Assembly (NCBI GenBank): GCA_040218575.1
Contig: JAVJRE010000006.1
Coordinates: forward strand, 62,001-126,000
Length of the DNA: 64,000 bases
Direction of reading: 5' to 3'
Source of the DNA: Alphaproteobacteria bacterium
Lineage (GTDB): Bacteria; Pseudomonadota; Alphaproteobacteria; JAVJRE01
Positions 1 through 8,288 of this stretch are shown here, in pieces (position 1 is the first letter of the stretch; each line of letters opens with the position of its first letter). The translations under genes were made by a program, and so were the position numbers. The notes beneath the pieces were generated by a model. It had not been told where the DNA came from, made no database searches, and saw only the letters and a program-made list of their open reading frames with translations.

Positions 1-373
1 GGCCGCCGCCACCCAGGCGGCCATCGAGGTGGCGGATATCGTGCTGGTGCCGGTGACGCCCTCGCTGGCCGATCTGACGGCGACCGCCAACGCGCTGGAG
101 CTGGTGGTGGAGGCGCAGAAGCGCCGGCGCGGCAAGCCGGCCTGTCTGCTGGTGCCGTCCAAGGTGGACCGGCGCACGGCGGCCGGCCAGGCCCTGTCGA
201 AAATGCTCAAGGATTTCGGCGAGTCGGTGGCGCCGGACGTGCGCCAGCTTACCGCCTTCGTGGAAAGCTACTGGCGCGGCCAGTGGGTCGGCGAGTATGC
301 GCCGAACAGCCCGGCGCACGACGACATGAAGGCGCTGGCGCGGCGGGTGACGCGGGCGGCGAAAGCGGCGTAG
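1..373 (+). CDS. ParA-like partition ATPase, C-terminal part
   Basis: This is the C-terminal 123 residues of a ParA/MinD/Soj-type P-loop ATPase, open at the left window edge, so the Walker A region is outside the window. The segment reading DIVLVPVTPSLADLTAT matches the ParA stretch after the switch II aspartate, where the bound cargo-signalling loop sits, and the following LVPSKVDRRT segment matches the base-recognition strand. Orphan ParA proteins of this kind position plasmids or protein complexes. No parB is visible here, so the cargo is unknown. It ends 33 bp before the allantoinase gene. Confidence 0.75.
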   Translation, partial: AAATQAAIEVADIVLVPVTPSLADLTATANALELVVEAQKRRRGKPACLLVPSKVDRRTAAGQALSKMLKDFGESVAPDVRQLTAFVESYWRGQWVGEYAPNSPAHDDMKALARRVTRAAKAA

Positions 374-406
374 AGCGCGCAACGCAACCATGATCGCTCA
401 GAGCGC

Positions 407-1333
407 ATGACCGGGCAGATGGAGAGTCACCCGCGCGACCTGCGGGGCTTCGCCGGCAAGCCACCGGCGCCCACCTGGCCCGGTAGCGCGCGGCTGGCCC
501 TCAACTTCATCGTCAATGTGGAAGATGGCGGCGAGCGCACGCTGCTCAATGGTGACGGGACGTCGGAGTCGCGCCTGACCGACCTTTACGGCATGACGCC
601 GCAGACCGGCGTACGCAACCTGCTGATCGAGTCGGCGTTCGAGTATGGCAGTCGCGTCGGCTTCTGGCGGGTGCTGGACTTCTTTCAGCGCAATGCCCTT
701 CCATGGACCGCCTATTGCATCGGCCGCGCCCTGGAGCAGACGCCGGAAGTGGCGGCGGCGGTGGGCGAGGCGGACTGCGACCTGGTGGATCATGGCTGGC
801 GATGGATCGACTACCAGTTCATGGGGAAAGAGGCCGAGCGCAGCATGATCCGGCACGGCCGGCAGCGTCTGACCGAATTGACCGGCAAGACGCCGGAGGG
901 CTATTTCGCCGGCCTGCCGAGCCTCAACACCCGCCGCCTGGCGGCCGACGCCGGCTACACCTATGACTGCGACGCCTATAACGAGGATTGCCCCTATTGG
1001 GTGACGGTGGAGACGGCAGACGGACCACGGCCGCACCTGGTCATCTGTCACACACTGACCAACAATGATTCGCGCTTCGCCGCCGGCCAGGACTTTGTGC
1101 GGGCGGCGGATTTCGCGGGCTTTCTGTGCGACGCCTTCGACACCCTGTACCGCGAAGGTGAAACCGTCGCGCGGATGATGAGCGTGTCGCTGCACCCCAA
1201 GTTGATCGGCAATCCGGCGCGGATTACGGCCCTGCAGATGTTCCTCGATCATGTAGCCAGACATGACCGCGTGTGGATCACCCGGCGTGGCCGCATCGCC
1301 CGCCACTGGGCCGAACACCATCCCCCGGCATAG
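407..1333 (+). CDS. puuE: PuuE-type allantoinase / polysaccharide deacetylase-family hydrolase
   Basis: The 308-residue product matches the length and layout of cofactor-independent allantoinase PuuE, a polysaccharide-deacetylase-fold enzyme that opens allantoin to allantoate in purine catabolism. Family signatures include the N-terminal YPRD-like start (HPRDLRGFAG), LALNFIVNVEDGGER, the GMTPQTGVRNLL segment and YDCDAYNEDCPYW. An alternative ATG at 419 (MESHPRDL) would match the family N-terminus equally well. No other ureide genes are adjacent, so the substrate is inferred from family alone; another deacetylase-like amide hydrolase is possible. Confidence 0.75.
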   Translation: MTGQMESHPRDLRGFAGKPPAPTWPGSARLALNFIVNVEDGGERTLLNGDGTSESRLTDLYGMTPQTGVRNLLIESAFEYGSRVGFWRVLDFFQRNALPWTAYCIGRALEQTPEVAAAVGEADCDLVDHGWRWIDYQFMGKEAERSMIRHGRQRLTELTGKTPEGYFAGLPSLNTRRLAADAGYTYDCDAYNEDCPYWVTVETADGPRPHLVICHTLTNNDSRFAAGQDFVRAADFAGFLCDAFDTLYREGETVARMMSVSLHPKLIGNPARITALQMFLDHVARHDRVWITRRGRIARHWAEHHPPA

Positions 1334-1366
1334 CGAGCCCCCGGCACAGCAGAACGGAGTCAGGCC

Positions 1367-1753
1367 ATGTACAGCCACACCACCCTGGGCACCAACGATC
1401 TGGAAACGGCCGGCCGGTTCTATGACGCAGTGCTGAAGCCTCTCGGCATTACCCGCGCCATGAGCCTGGAGGGGATAATCCTTTATCGCGGTCAGGACGA
1501 CCCCAGCATGTTCGGCATCGGCCAGCCATTCGACGGCAAGCCGGCCAGCGCCGGCAACGGCGCCCACATTGCGTTCATGGCGCAGGATCGGGCGGCGGTG
1601 GACGCGTTCCATGCGGCGGCACTGGCGCACGGCGGAACAGACGAGGGCGCACCTGGCCTCCGGCCGCATTATCACGAGCACTATTACGGGGCCTATGTGC
1701 GTGACCCGGAAGGCAACAAGCTGCAGGCGGTATGTCACGCGCCACCCGCATGA
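1367..1753 (+). CDS. VOC (glyoxalase/bleomycin resistance) family protein
   Basis: This 128-residue protein has the single-module vicinal-oxygen-chelate layout: an N-terminal MYSHTTLGTNDLETAGRFYD strand-helix, a central GNGAHIAFMAQDRAAVDAFH module and the C-terminal YYGAYVRDPEGNKLQAV strand that usually carries the last metal ligand. VOC proteins of this size are lyases, dioxygenases or binding proteins, and the substrate cannot be read from sequence. A purine-rich GGAGT precedes the ATG. Its stop overlaps the start of the next HAD gene by an ATGA, indicating co-transcription. Confidence 0.8.
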   Translation: MYSHTTLGTNDLETAGRFYDAVLKPLGITRAMSLEGIILYRGQDDPSMFGIGQPFDGKPASAGNGAHIAFMAQDRAAVDAFHAAALAHGGTDEGAPGLRPHYHEHYYGAYVRDPEGNKLQAVCHAPPA

Positions 1754-2415
1754 GCGCCGCCGCGCCGGCGCGGGTTCTGCTGCTGGATGTGGACGGGGTC
1801 ATCGTCCATCCCGACCCGGCCCATCGGGAGGCGTTCGAGACGGTGCTCCGGTCACGCTGGGGCATGGATGGCGCACACTTTCAGGAGCAGTTCTTTCGCG
1901 CCAATGGCGAGGTGCTGCTTTGTGGCCGGGCCCATGTGCGCGACCTGCTGCCGGCGTTTCTCGCCGCCAGCGGCGTGGCGCTGGGTGACGATCCGGCGGC
2001 GGTGGTGGAGGATTTTCTGCACGACTGGTTTATCGGCCGCCTGCCACAGACCGACGACGCCGTGTTGCAGCGGGTGGCGGGCTTGCGAAGGCGCGGTATC
2101 CCGGTCCATCTGGCGACCAATCAGGATTCCATGCGGGCCGAACAGCTCTGGCAGGCGACGGGGCTGGCCCGGCACTTCGACCACATGCATGTGTCGGCCA
2201 GGCTCGGGGTGGCCAAGCCCGATGCGGCGTTCTATGGAGCGGCCGAGGCGGCGACCGTCGAACTATGTGGCGCGCTTGGTCCGTCGGACATCCTGTTTCT
2301 CGACGATAAGCCGGAAAATGTAGAGGCGGCACGGCGCCACGGCTGGCGCGCCGCGCTGTACGAGAGAATCGGCGATCTTGACCGGGCGCTGGCCGAACAC
2401 GGTCTGGCCGGCTAA
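1750..2415 (+). CDS. HAD-family phosphatase
   Basis: A HAD-superfamily hydrolase of 221 residues. Motif I is LLLDVDGVIVHPD, with the nucleophile Asp and the +2 Asp; motif II is the Thr of ATNQD; motif IV is FLDDKPENVEAARRHGW. The helical cap between motifs I and II points to the beta-phosphoglucomutase/epoxide-hydrolase-like subgroup. I chose the ATG at 1750 because it overlaps the upstream stop (ATGA) and puts motif I near the N-terminus; an in-frame ATG at 1732 lies further inside the VOC gene. The substrate is unknown. Confidence 0.8.
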   Translation: MSAAAPARVLLLDVDGVIVHPDPAHREAFETVLRSRWGMDGAHFQEQFFRANGEVLLCGRAHVRDLLPAFLAASGVALGDDPAAVVEDFLHDWFIGRLPQTDDAVLQRVAGLRRRGIPVHLATNQDSMRAEQLWQATGLARHFDHMHVSARLGVAKPDAAFYGAAEAATVELCGALGPSDILFLDDKPENVEAARRHGWRAALYERIGDLDRALAEHGLAG

Positions 2416-2423
2416 ACAGGGGC

Positions 2424-3176
2424 ATGAGCACGCGCACCCTGTGGGCCGGCTTCGACCTGGACGACACCCTGCACCACTTCCGCCGCGCCGCGCGGGCCGG
2501 CCACGGCGCGGTGGCCGACCTGCTGGCGGCGGAGCTGGGGGTGACAGCGGACGTTCATGCGGCGGCGGAAGCCCATGCGGCGGCGGTGGTCGGTGCGCCG
2601 GAAATCCACTTCATCAAGGGCCTGGGGCAACAGGACTATCGCCGCCTGCGCTACGCCGCGACGCTAGAGCACCTTGGCCACAGCGCGGCGGCCGAGACAT
2701 GGATACCGCGCCTGCTGGAGACCTTCGATTCCCGCATGATGGCCAGCCTGGCGACGATCGCCGGCGCCGCCGAGCTGATGGACGCGGTGCGGGCCGAGGG
2801 CCGGCGAGTGGCGGTCATCTCCAACGGACCGCAGGATCGCTGCCACGCCACCCTGACGGCGCTGGGGCTGATGGAGCGGGTGGACGCGCTGCTGACCCCC
2901 AACAGCGAAGGGGTGGACAAGGAAGGAGGACTGTTCGAGCGGGCGCTGGAAAGGCTGAACACGGTGGCCGGCGACCTGGTCTATGTAGGCGACAGCCTGC
3001 GCCATGACGTGGCGCCGGCGCGGCGCGCCGGCATTCGCGTGGTGTGGCTGAAGCCGGAAGTGACGTCAGAGGACCCCTATGCGCCGCCCGGCGGTGCGGC
3101 GGAGTCGGGCGGCGCGCCCAAAGACGTTCCGGCGGTGACGCGGCTGGCCGATGTAATGGCGGCGTGGCGGGGGTAG
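2424..3176 (+). CDS. HAD-family hydrolase, YjjG-like nucleotidase candidate
   Basis: A second HAD hydrolase, 250 residues, 8 bp after the first. Motif I is AGFDLDDTLHHF, motif II VAVISNGPQDRC, the motif III lysine lies near the NSEGVDKEGGLFE segment, and motif IV is YVGDSLRHDVAPARRAG. The helical cap and motif spacing resemble the YjjG/house-cleaning pyrimidine nucleotidase type, but the similarity is not enough to fix a substrate. The C-terminal 45 residues after VWLKPEV are Gly/Pro-rich and unlike the core. Probably co-transcribed with the preceding HAD and VOC genes. Confidence 0.75.
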   Translation: MSTRTLWAGFDLDDTLHHFRRAARAGHGAVADLLAAELGVTADVHAAAEAHAAAVVGAPEIHFIKGLGQQDYRRLRYAATLEHLGHSAAAETWIPRLLETFDSRMMASLATIAGAAELMDAVRAEGRRVAVISNGPQDRCHATLTALGLMERVDALLTPNSEGVDKEGGLFERALERLNTVAGDLVYVGDSLRHDVAPARRAGIRVVWLKPEVTSEDPYAPPGGAAESGGAPKDVPAVTRLADVMAAWRG

Positions 3177-3264
3177 AGCCTTGATGTTGCGCCTGGTGCC
3201 GCGCGGCATCGGGCCTGGACCGGCGACAGGCTCCAGGGGTGGGCAATAGAGTGGGGGACGCACC

Positions 3265-3432
3265 ATGAACTTCGGTCAGGCGATCAAATCCGGCTGGTGG
3301 TTTCTTCTGGGGCTGGTGCCGGTGATCGGCTGGATCATCCTGCTGGTCTGGTTCGTCCGGCGCGGCAACGACGGCGGAAACCGGTTCGGTCCCGACCCGC
3401 TGGCCGGCGAGGCGGCGGTGCAGGCAGGCTAG
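3265..3432 (+). CDS. DUF805-like mini membrane protein (55 aa)
   Basis: A short gene of 55 codons preceded by a purine-rich GTGGGGGA. The product has one hydrophobic segment (residues about 11-29, WWFLLGLVPVIGWIILLVW) followed by RRGNDGGNRFGPDPL. The closing NRFGPDP signature is typical of the C-terminus of DUF805 membrane proteins, which normally have about 110-130 residues and three or four helices. This looks like a minimal, single-helix form of the family. Its TAG stop lies in a CTAG shared with the stop of the convergent GST gene. Confidence 0.7.
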   Translation: MNFGQAIKSGWWFLLGLVPVIGWIILLVWFVRRGNDGGNRFGPDPLAGEAAVQAG

Positions 3433-4265
3433 GGCCCCGCCGCCCGCGCCAGCTCGGCCCGCGCCTCGGCCATGCCGAGGCTGCCCCAATAGGTCATGTG
3501 CTCCTTCTGGCGGCGGAACAGCAATTCGCCATAGCCGCCCATGGGGTCGTTCTCCCGATGCGCCGTGGCGGCCATGGCGGGGCGCATGCTGAACGCCTTG
3601 TAGAACGCGGCGAGGCGCGGGTGGTCCGGCCGCCACGGCTCCACCGCCCAGCGGAAGTCCAGATAGGCGAGCATGGCGGCGACGGCGATCTGGCCCATGT
3701 GGGCCGGGCCCTCGGCCGGGTTTGCGGATGGCCCCATGAGGCTGTCGGCCTCCGCCTCCAGCCGGTCGAGGCCGGCCGCCACGGCCATGGCCCAGCGGGT
3801 CATGAGCATCTGCGAGCGGGCCTCTATGGGACGCTTCATGAACTCGTTGAGGCGCAGCATCTGGGCGTCCAGCATGCCGTCGGCCAGCGCCTGCCAGGTC
3901 AGCGCGGTCCAGCGCGTCACACCGCCGTGGGGATTGGTGGGCGGGTTGGCGGCGGCGGGATCGGCCGGCGGATGGACCGGCGTGGCGTCATGCAGGCTGT
4001 CCAGATATTCGCAGATGACCGGCGAGTCGTAGAGCGGCTGGCCGTCCGCGGTCAGCAGGGTGGGCAGGCGCGACAACGGGTTCTGGGTCCGCAGATTGTC
4101 CGCCTCCGCCGCGACGGAGCCGCCGAAGTCGCCCCACGGATTGGCGTAGACATGCTGCACCCGGTCCGCCTGGCCGGTCTCGTGAATGACCAGCCGCACC
4201 TTGCGGACGAAGGGCGAGGTGGCGGAGAAGCGCAGGCGCACGGAGCCGGTGACGGGCGCAGTCAT
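3429..4265 (-). CDS. Glutathione S-transferase family protein
   Basis: The 278-residue product starts with a thioredoxin-fold GST domain (SATSPFVRKVRLVIHE, with a candidate active-site Ser, then the cis-Pro segment SRLPTLL and the DSPVICEYLDS motif that binds the gamma-glutamyl group). An all-helical C-terminal domain follows. I took the start MTAPVTG because it places the thioredoxin fold directly at the N-terminus; the open frame runs 11 codons further. It resembles bacterial YfcG/YibF-type GSTs, longer than usual by a tail after the last helix. The substrate is unknown. Confidence 0.85.
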   Translation of the reverse strand: MTAPVTGSVRLRFSATSPFVRKVRLVIHETGQADRVQHVYANPWGDFGGSVAAEADNLRTQNPLSRLPTLLTADGQPLYDSPVICEYLDSLHDATPVHPPADPAAANPPTNPHGGVTRWTALTWQALADGMLDAQMLRLNEFMKRPIEARSQMLMTRWAMAVAAGLDRLEAEADSLMGPSANPAEGPAHMGQIAVAAMLAYLDFRWAVEPWRPDHPRLAAFYKAFSMRPAMAATAHRENDPMGGYGELLFRRQKEHMTYWGSLGMAEARAELARAAGP

Positions 4266-4346
4266 GAGGCCACAGTGGCCGGGGACGGAGGCCGGCACAA
4301 GACGGGGTGGCTGGACGGGCGGCGCCGCCGCCGTCAGGCTTCAGCC

Positions 4347-4712
4347 ATGGGCAAGCCGGTGAGCGATCGTGAATGGCGCAAGCGTCTGGCGGCGCTGCGC
4401 GACGAGCTGGACGCGGCCGATGCGCGCGGCCGCGACGAGGCCAGGCCGGTGGCCCTGGACCAGGCGGCGGTGGGCCGCCTGTCGCGCATGGACGCCATGC
4501 AGGTGCAGCAGATGGCCCTGGCCGAGCAACAGCGGCGCGATGTCATGCGCCGGCGCATCGCCGCGGCGGAAAAGCGCCTGGATGACGGCGAGTTCGGCTA
4601 TTGCGCCGGTTGCGGCGAGGATATCGCGCCCGGCCGGCTGGCCGCCGACCCGACCACGCCCCAATGCATCGATTGTGCGACGGGAGCGGGCGGCAAAGAA
4701 GCAGGACGATGA
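4347..4712 (+). CDS. DksA/TraR-type C4 zinc-finger protein
   Basis: A 121-residue protein with an N-terminal coiled coil rich in Arg, Glu and Ala (residues about 8-75) and a C-terminal four-cysteine zinc finger (CAGC about 17 residues before CIDC). This is the TraR/DksA-family layout, in which the coiled coil enters the RNA polymerase secondary channel. The coiled-coil tip carries DAMQVQQMA, similar to short TraR/YbiI-like members rather than full-length DksA. The gene overlaps the following membrane protein by ATGA. A role in transcription control is inferred from the family. Confidence 0.85.
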   Translation: MGKPVSDREWRKRLAALRDELDAADARGRDEARPVALDQAAVGRLSRMDAMQVQQMALAEQQRRDVMRRRIAAAEKRLDDGEFGYCAGCGEDIAPGRLAADPTTPQCIDCATGAGGKEAGR

Positions 4713-5284
4713 GCGTGCTGCGCCCACTGGCCCACCTGGCGGTGCCGGTGGTGGAGTTCCTGCCGATCCTGGCGTTCGTGTGGGCCGGCCGTCAGGGGAG
4801 CGATGATGAGCAACGGTTTGTGGTGGCCGGTGCGGTGGCGCTTGTGGTGCTGCTTGTTATGGCCGCCGGCTGGCGGGTGGAGCGGCGGCGGCCCAACCCG
4901 CTCAATCTGGGGTTCATGGCCTTCCTGCTGTTCTTCGCCGGCGCCTTCGTGAGCGAGATCGGCCCGTGGCTGCGTCTTGGCGGGGCGCTGCGCGAGACGG
5001 CGCTGCCGCTGTTCATGGCCGCCGCCGCCGTGTGGGCCCATGTGGCCTGGCCCGGCCGGGCGGTCCATGGCAAGGCCGCGCTGCAGGCCGATGCAAGGCG
5101 GCTGGCCATGACCTCGTGGCTGGTGCTGGCCGCCCTGCCGCCGGCCATCGCCATGAGTGTGGTGTGGCGCGGCGATGAGCTGCTGGCGGCGGTGGCGCCG
5201 GTGGTCGGGCTCTACCTGTGGCAGGCGGGTCTGCGCCAGTGGCTGGAGAAGCAGGCGGCGCGGGACGATGGGGCGGCGGACTAG
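4709..5284 (+). CDS. Hypothetical integral membrane protein
   Basis: This 191-residue protein is almost entirely hydrophobic, with five or six predicted helices (around residues 7-25, 35-53, 65-85, 96-113, 137-154 and 162-180). The ATGA overlap with the zinc-finger gene sets the start at 4709. The opening FLPILAFVWAG followed by alternating helices is loosely reminiscent of YciB/septation protein A, which is of similar length, but the resemblance is weak and I do not assign it. Its TAG stop shares a CTAG with the stop of the convergent oxidoreductase gene. Confidence 0.7.
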   Translation: MSVLRPLAHLAVPVVEFLPILAFVWAGRQGSDDEQRFVVAGAVALVVLLVMAAGWRVERRRPNPLNLGFMAFLLFFAGAFVSEIGPWLRLGGALRETALPLFMAAAAVWAHVAWPGRAVHGKAALQADARRLAMTSWLVLAALPPAIAMSVVWRGDELLAAVAPVVGLYLWQAGLRQWLEKQAARDDGAAD

Positions 5285-6390
5285 TAATCCGCCGGCGTCG
5301 GCGGGCCCTTGAGCGAAGGGTGGGCGCGGGCGTATTGCGGCGGGAAGGGCGCGGTGGCGCCCAGCTCTGCTGCCGCGTGCCATGGCCAGTGCGGGTCCCA
5401 CAACAGGGCGCGGGCGAGACACACCATGTCGGCCTGTCCGGCCTGGAGAATGTCCTCCGCCTGCTGCGCGCCGGTGATCATGCCGACAGCCAGCGTGGCC
5501 AGGCCGGTTTCGCGCCGGACCGCTTCGGCGAAGGGCACCTGATAACCGGGGCCCAGCGGAATCTGCTGGGCCGGCGATGAGCCGCCGCTGGATACGTCAA
5601 TGAAGTCGCAGCCGCGCGCTTTCAAAGCCATGGCGAATTGAATCGTCTGCTCCAGTTCCCAGCCACCGTCCACCCAGTCGCTGGCGGAGACGCGGATGCC
5701 CAGCGCCCGATTCGCCGGCCACAGGGCGCGCACCGCGTCGAACAGCTCCAGCGGAAAGCGCAGACGGTTGTCCAGCGATCCGCCATAGGCGTCGTCGCGC
5801 CGGTTACTGAGCGGTGAGAGAAACTGGTGGATGAGATAGCCGTGGGCGCCGTGCAGCTCTATGGCGTCGAAGCCGAGACGCAGGGCGCGGCGGGTGGCCC
5901 GGGCGAAGCCGTCCTTCACCCGCTCCAGCCCGGCCTGGTCCAGCGCCATGGGCGCCGGCCAGCCGGAATCGAACGGCAGGGGCGAGGGGGCCACCGTCCG
6001 CCAGCCGCCGGGCGCATCCGGCATGATGGGCCCGCCGCCGCGCCACGGCAGATTGCCGGAGCCCTTGCGGCCGGCATGGCCGAGCTGGATGGCGATACGG
6101 GCGGCGCTGTGGCGGCGGACGAAAGCCAGGGCCGGTTTGAGCGCCGCCTCGTTGGCGTCCGACCACAGGCCGAGACAGGCCGGCGAGATGCGGCCCTCGG
6201 GCAGGACGCCGGTGGCCTCCACGATGATGAGCCCGGCGCCGCCGGTGGCGAACTGGCCAAGGTGCATGAGGTGCCAGTCGCTGGCGCTGCCCTCTACCGC
6301 CGAGTACTGGCACATGGGCGAGACGGCGATGCGGTTGGCCAGGTGCAGCGGGCCCAGGCGGACAGGGGTGAAGAGCAGCGGTTCGGTCAT
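5281..6390 (-). CDS. Old-yellow-enzyme-family NADH:flavin oxidoreductase (YqjM-like)
   Basis: A 369-residue FMN-dependent ene-reductase of the OYE family, YqjM subgroup. It shows LANRIAVSPMCQYSA at the N-terminus (the Cys that tunes FMN in YqjM), IAIQLGHAGRKGS, the substrate-binding pair in FDAIELHGAHGYLIHQFLSP, SNRRDDAYGGSLDNRLRF, IRVSASDW, and the FMN phosphate site near LAVGMITGAQQAEDIL. It probably reduces activated C=C bonds with NAD(P)H in the cytoplasm. The start at 6390 overlaps the end of the upstream MFS gene by ATGA, so the two form an operon. Confidence 0.9.
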   Translation of the reverse strand: MTEPLLFTPVRLGPLHLANRIAVSPMCQYSAVEGSASDWHLMHLGQFATGGAGLIIVEATGVLPEGRISPACLGLWSDANEAALKPALAFVRRHSAARIAIQLGHAGRKGSGNLPWRGGGPIMPDAPGGWRTVAPSPLPFDSGWPAPMALDQAGLERVKDGFARATRRALRLGFDAIELHGAHGYLIHQFLSPLSNRRDDAYGGSLDNRLRFPLELFDAVRALWPANRALGIRVSASDWVDGGWELEQTIQFAMALKARGCDFIDVSSGGSSPAQQIPLGPGYQVPFAEAVRRETGLATLAVGMITGAQQAEDILQAGQADMVCLARALLWDPHWPWHAAAELGATAPFPPQYARAHPSLKGPPTPADY

Positions 6391-7673
6391 CGGTGTCCGG
6401 ACTTCGGTGTTTTGCTTTCCAGCGGTCGCACCACAAAGCGGAAAGCGAGGAAAGACAGCAGGCCGCACAAGCCGATGGCGGTGACCATGGGCAGCGGCGA
6501 CCCGTTGTCATTGTTGAGCAGGCTGATGCCGGTGCTGGCGGCCATGGAGAAGGCCATGCCCAGAATGCCCACACCGGAGCCGGCGAGACCGGCCATGGCG
6601 CGATAGGGCGCCAGCGCGCCGGCCATGGCGTTGGGCTGGCAGATGCCCATGCCCAGCAGGAAGACCATGAAGGGCAGGGTGAAGCCGACGACGCCGGCGA
6701 TGCCGCTGCTGGCGATGGGCGCCCAGCCGATGGCGGCGGTGGCAAGGCCGCCCAGGAGCGTCAGCCCGGTGCCAATGGCCAGCATGCGCGTAATGCCGAG
6801 GCGGGTGCTGTAGCGCCCGGCCAGCAGCGCGCCGGAGACCATGGCAATGACGTTGAAGGCCGGGAAGATGGCGAAGAATTGCGGGCTGTAGCCCAGCCAG
6901 TCGATGAAATAGAACGAGCCGCCGGTGGTGAAGCTGAGAATACCGGCGGACGACGCGCCGATGATGATGGCGTAGCCGATGAACAGGCGCGACGAATAGA
7001 CGTTGCGGTAGTTGCCGAGCAGGATGCGCATGTCCAGCGCGCGAGGATTGCGCCGGTCGTTGGTCTCTGGCAGGCGGGCGATGATCGCCGCCAGCAGACC
7101 ACCGGCCAGCAGGGCCATGAAACCGAAGGTCCAGTGCCATGACAGATACTGTTCGAACTGGCCGCCGATGAGCGGGCCGAAGGCCGGCGCCGACGAGCCG
7201 GCGGCCTGCACATAGCCCATGATGCGCGCCGCCTGTTCGCGTTCGTAAAGGTCGCGGATGACGATGGCGCTCATGGCGAAGCCGGCGGTGGCGCCGGTGC
7301 CCTGCAGGAAACGGCCGGCGATGAGCACCTCTATGGACGGGGCGACGGTGCACAGAATGCTGGCGGCGAAGAACAGGGTCATGCCGGCGATGAGCACCGG
7401 CCGCCGGCCGTAGCGATCAGAGAAGGGGCCGTAGGACAACTGGCCGGCGGCGAAGCCCAGCAGGAACAGGGTGACCGTGAGCTGGGCGGTGCCGGCGGTG
7501 GTGCCAAAATAGCCCGGCAGGGCCGGCAGGCTCGGCACATAGGCGGTCATGGCGACGGTGCCGACCCACGACAACACCACCAGCAGGACCGGAATGACCA
7601 CCCGCTTTTGATGGTCGGTCAGGGCGCCGGCGGCAGCAGCGGCGGATGGCGGCGGCGCGGCCGGCTTTGTCAT
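6387..7673 (-). CDS. MFS transporter, Bcr/CflA-type drug efflux (DHA1)
   Basis: A 428-residue 12-helix major facilitator. The cytoplasmic loop 2-3 motif YGPFSDRYGRRPVL and motif C-like GPLIGGQFEQY place it in the DHA1 drug:proton antiporter group, most like Bcr/CflA multidrug transporters. The N-terminal about 25 residues are an Ala/Pro-rich cytoplasmic tail. It is co-transcribed with the downstream ene-reductase through an ATGA overlap, which suggests export of a compound related to that enzyme's substrate; this link is inference. Confidence 0.85.
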   Translation of the reverse strand: MTKPAAPPPSAAAAAGALTDHQKRVVIPVLLVVLSWVGTVAMTAYVPSLPALPGYFGTTAGTAQLTVTLFLLGFAAGQLSYGPFSDRYGRRPVLIAGMTLFFAASILCTVAPSIEVLIAGRFLQGTGATAGFAMSAIVIRDLYEREQAARIMGYVQAAGSSAPAFGPLIGGQFEQYLSWHWTFGFMALLAGGLLAAIIARLPETNDRRNPRALDMRILLGNYRNVYSSRLFIGYAIIIGASSAGILSFTTGGSFYFIDWLGYSPQFFAIFPAFNVIAMVSGALLAGRYSTRLGITRMLAIGTGLTLLGGLATAAIGWAPIASSGIAGVVGFTLPFMVFLLGMGICQPNAMAGALAPYRAMAGLAGSGVGILGMAFSMAASTGISLLNNDNGSPLPMVTAIGLCGLLSFLAFRFVVRPLESKTPKSGHR

Positions 7674-7840
7674 GGCGGTCTTGTCCTGCGGGGCGGGTCG
7701 CGACGGATGAGGCGACGGGACGGACGACAGATATGACGCGGCCGGCCGGTCGTGGCAAGGCGGCGGCGGTCCGGCGGCCGGCGGTGTGCAAGGCGGTGGC
7801 CGTCCGGCCTATGGCCTGCGCCGCCGGTTGAGCCGTGCCC

Positions 7841-8227
7841 TCAGACCGGCCGGTCGCCAGCGTGGGACGAGGTGATGGACAGCCGGTAGCCGCCCATGGC
7901 GGAGATCGTATAGGTGTCGTGGATGGTGCCGCGCTCGATCGGTGACGGGTCGAGGCCAAGGGCGACGTGTTCCGTTCGCGTGGCGTCAACATCGTCGACC
8001 ATCAGGTCGAAGGGGGCGTGTGCGCCGGCGGCGATGGCGCGGTCGGACTTCTGGACGATCAGATGGGTGCCGCCGCGCAGCTCCAGCACGGTGAAGCGGT
8101 CATTGCCGGCGACCCGGCGCAGGCCGATTGAGGTCAGGAGTTTTGTCGCGTCGGCCACATCGGGCACATCCACCATCACATGGCCGATGGCGACGGGCGG
8201 ACGCGGGTCTTTGTTCTGCGTTGACAT
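7841..8227 (-). CDS. VOC (glyoxalase-like) family protein
   Basis: A 128-residue single-domain VOC protein with the usual alternation of beta strands, starting PPVAIGHVMVDVPDVADATKLL and ending with the GGYRLSITSSH strand where the last metal ligand is usually a Glu. That position is not clearly acidic here. A good GGAGG ribosome-binding site precedes the ATG. It lies 61 bp downstream of a codirectional MFS gene and may be transcribed with it. Substrate unknown. Confidence 0.75.
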   Translation of the reverse strand: MSTQNKDPRPPVAIGHVMVDVPDVADATKLLTSIGLRRVAGNDRFTVLELRGGTHLIVQKSDRAIAAGAHAPFDLMVDDVDATRTEHVALGLDPSPIERGTIHDTYTISAMGGYRLSITSSHAGDRPV

Positions 8228-8288
8228 GACTGCCTCCCTGTATGGTGTGCGGGGAATATCGGCCTGTGGCGCGGCCGGGCAAGTGGCC

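Noticed and set aside
398-1738. 446-codon frame opposite the allantoinase and VOC genes
   Set aside because: High GC leaves long antisense frames. Its composition (Arg, His, Ala-rich, no motifs) is not protein-like, and the + strand genes have clear family signatures.
7674-7840. GGCGG/GGCCG-rich stretch as a repeat array
   Set aside because: The units are irregular in length and sequence and reflect the general GGCCGG bias of this genome.
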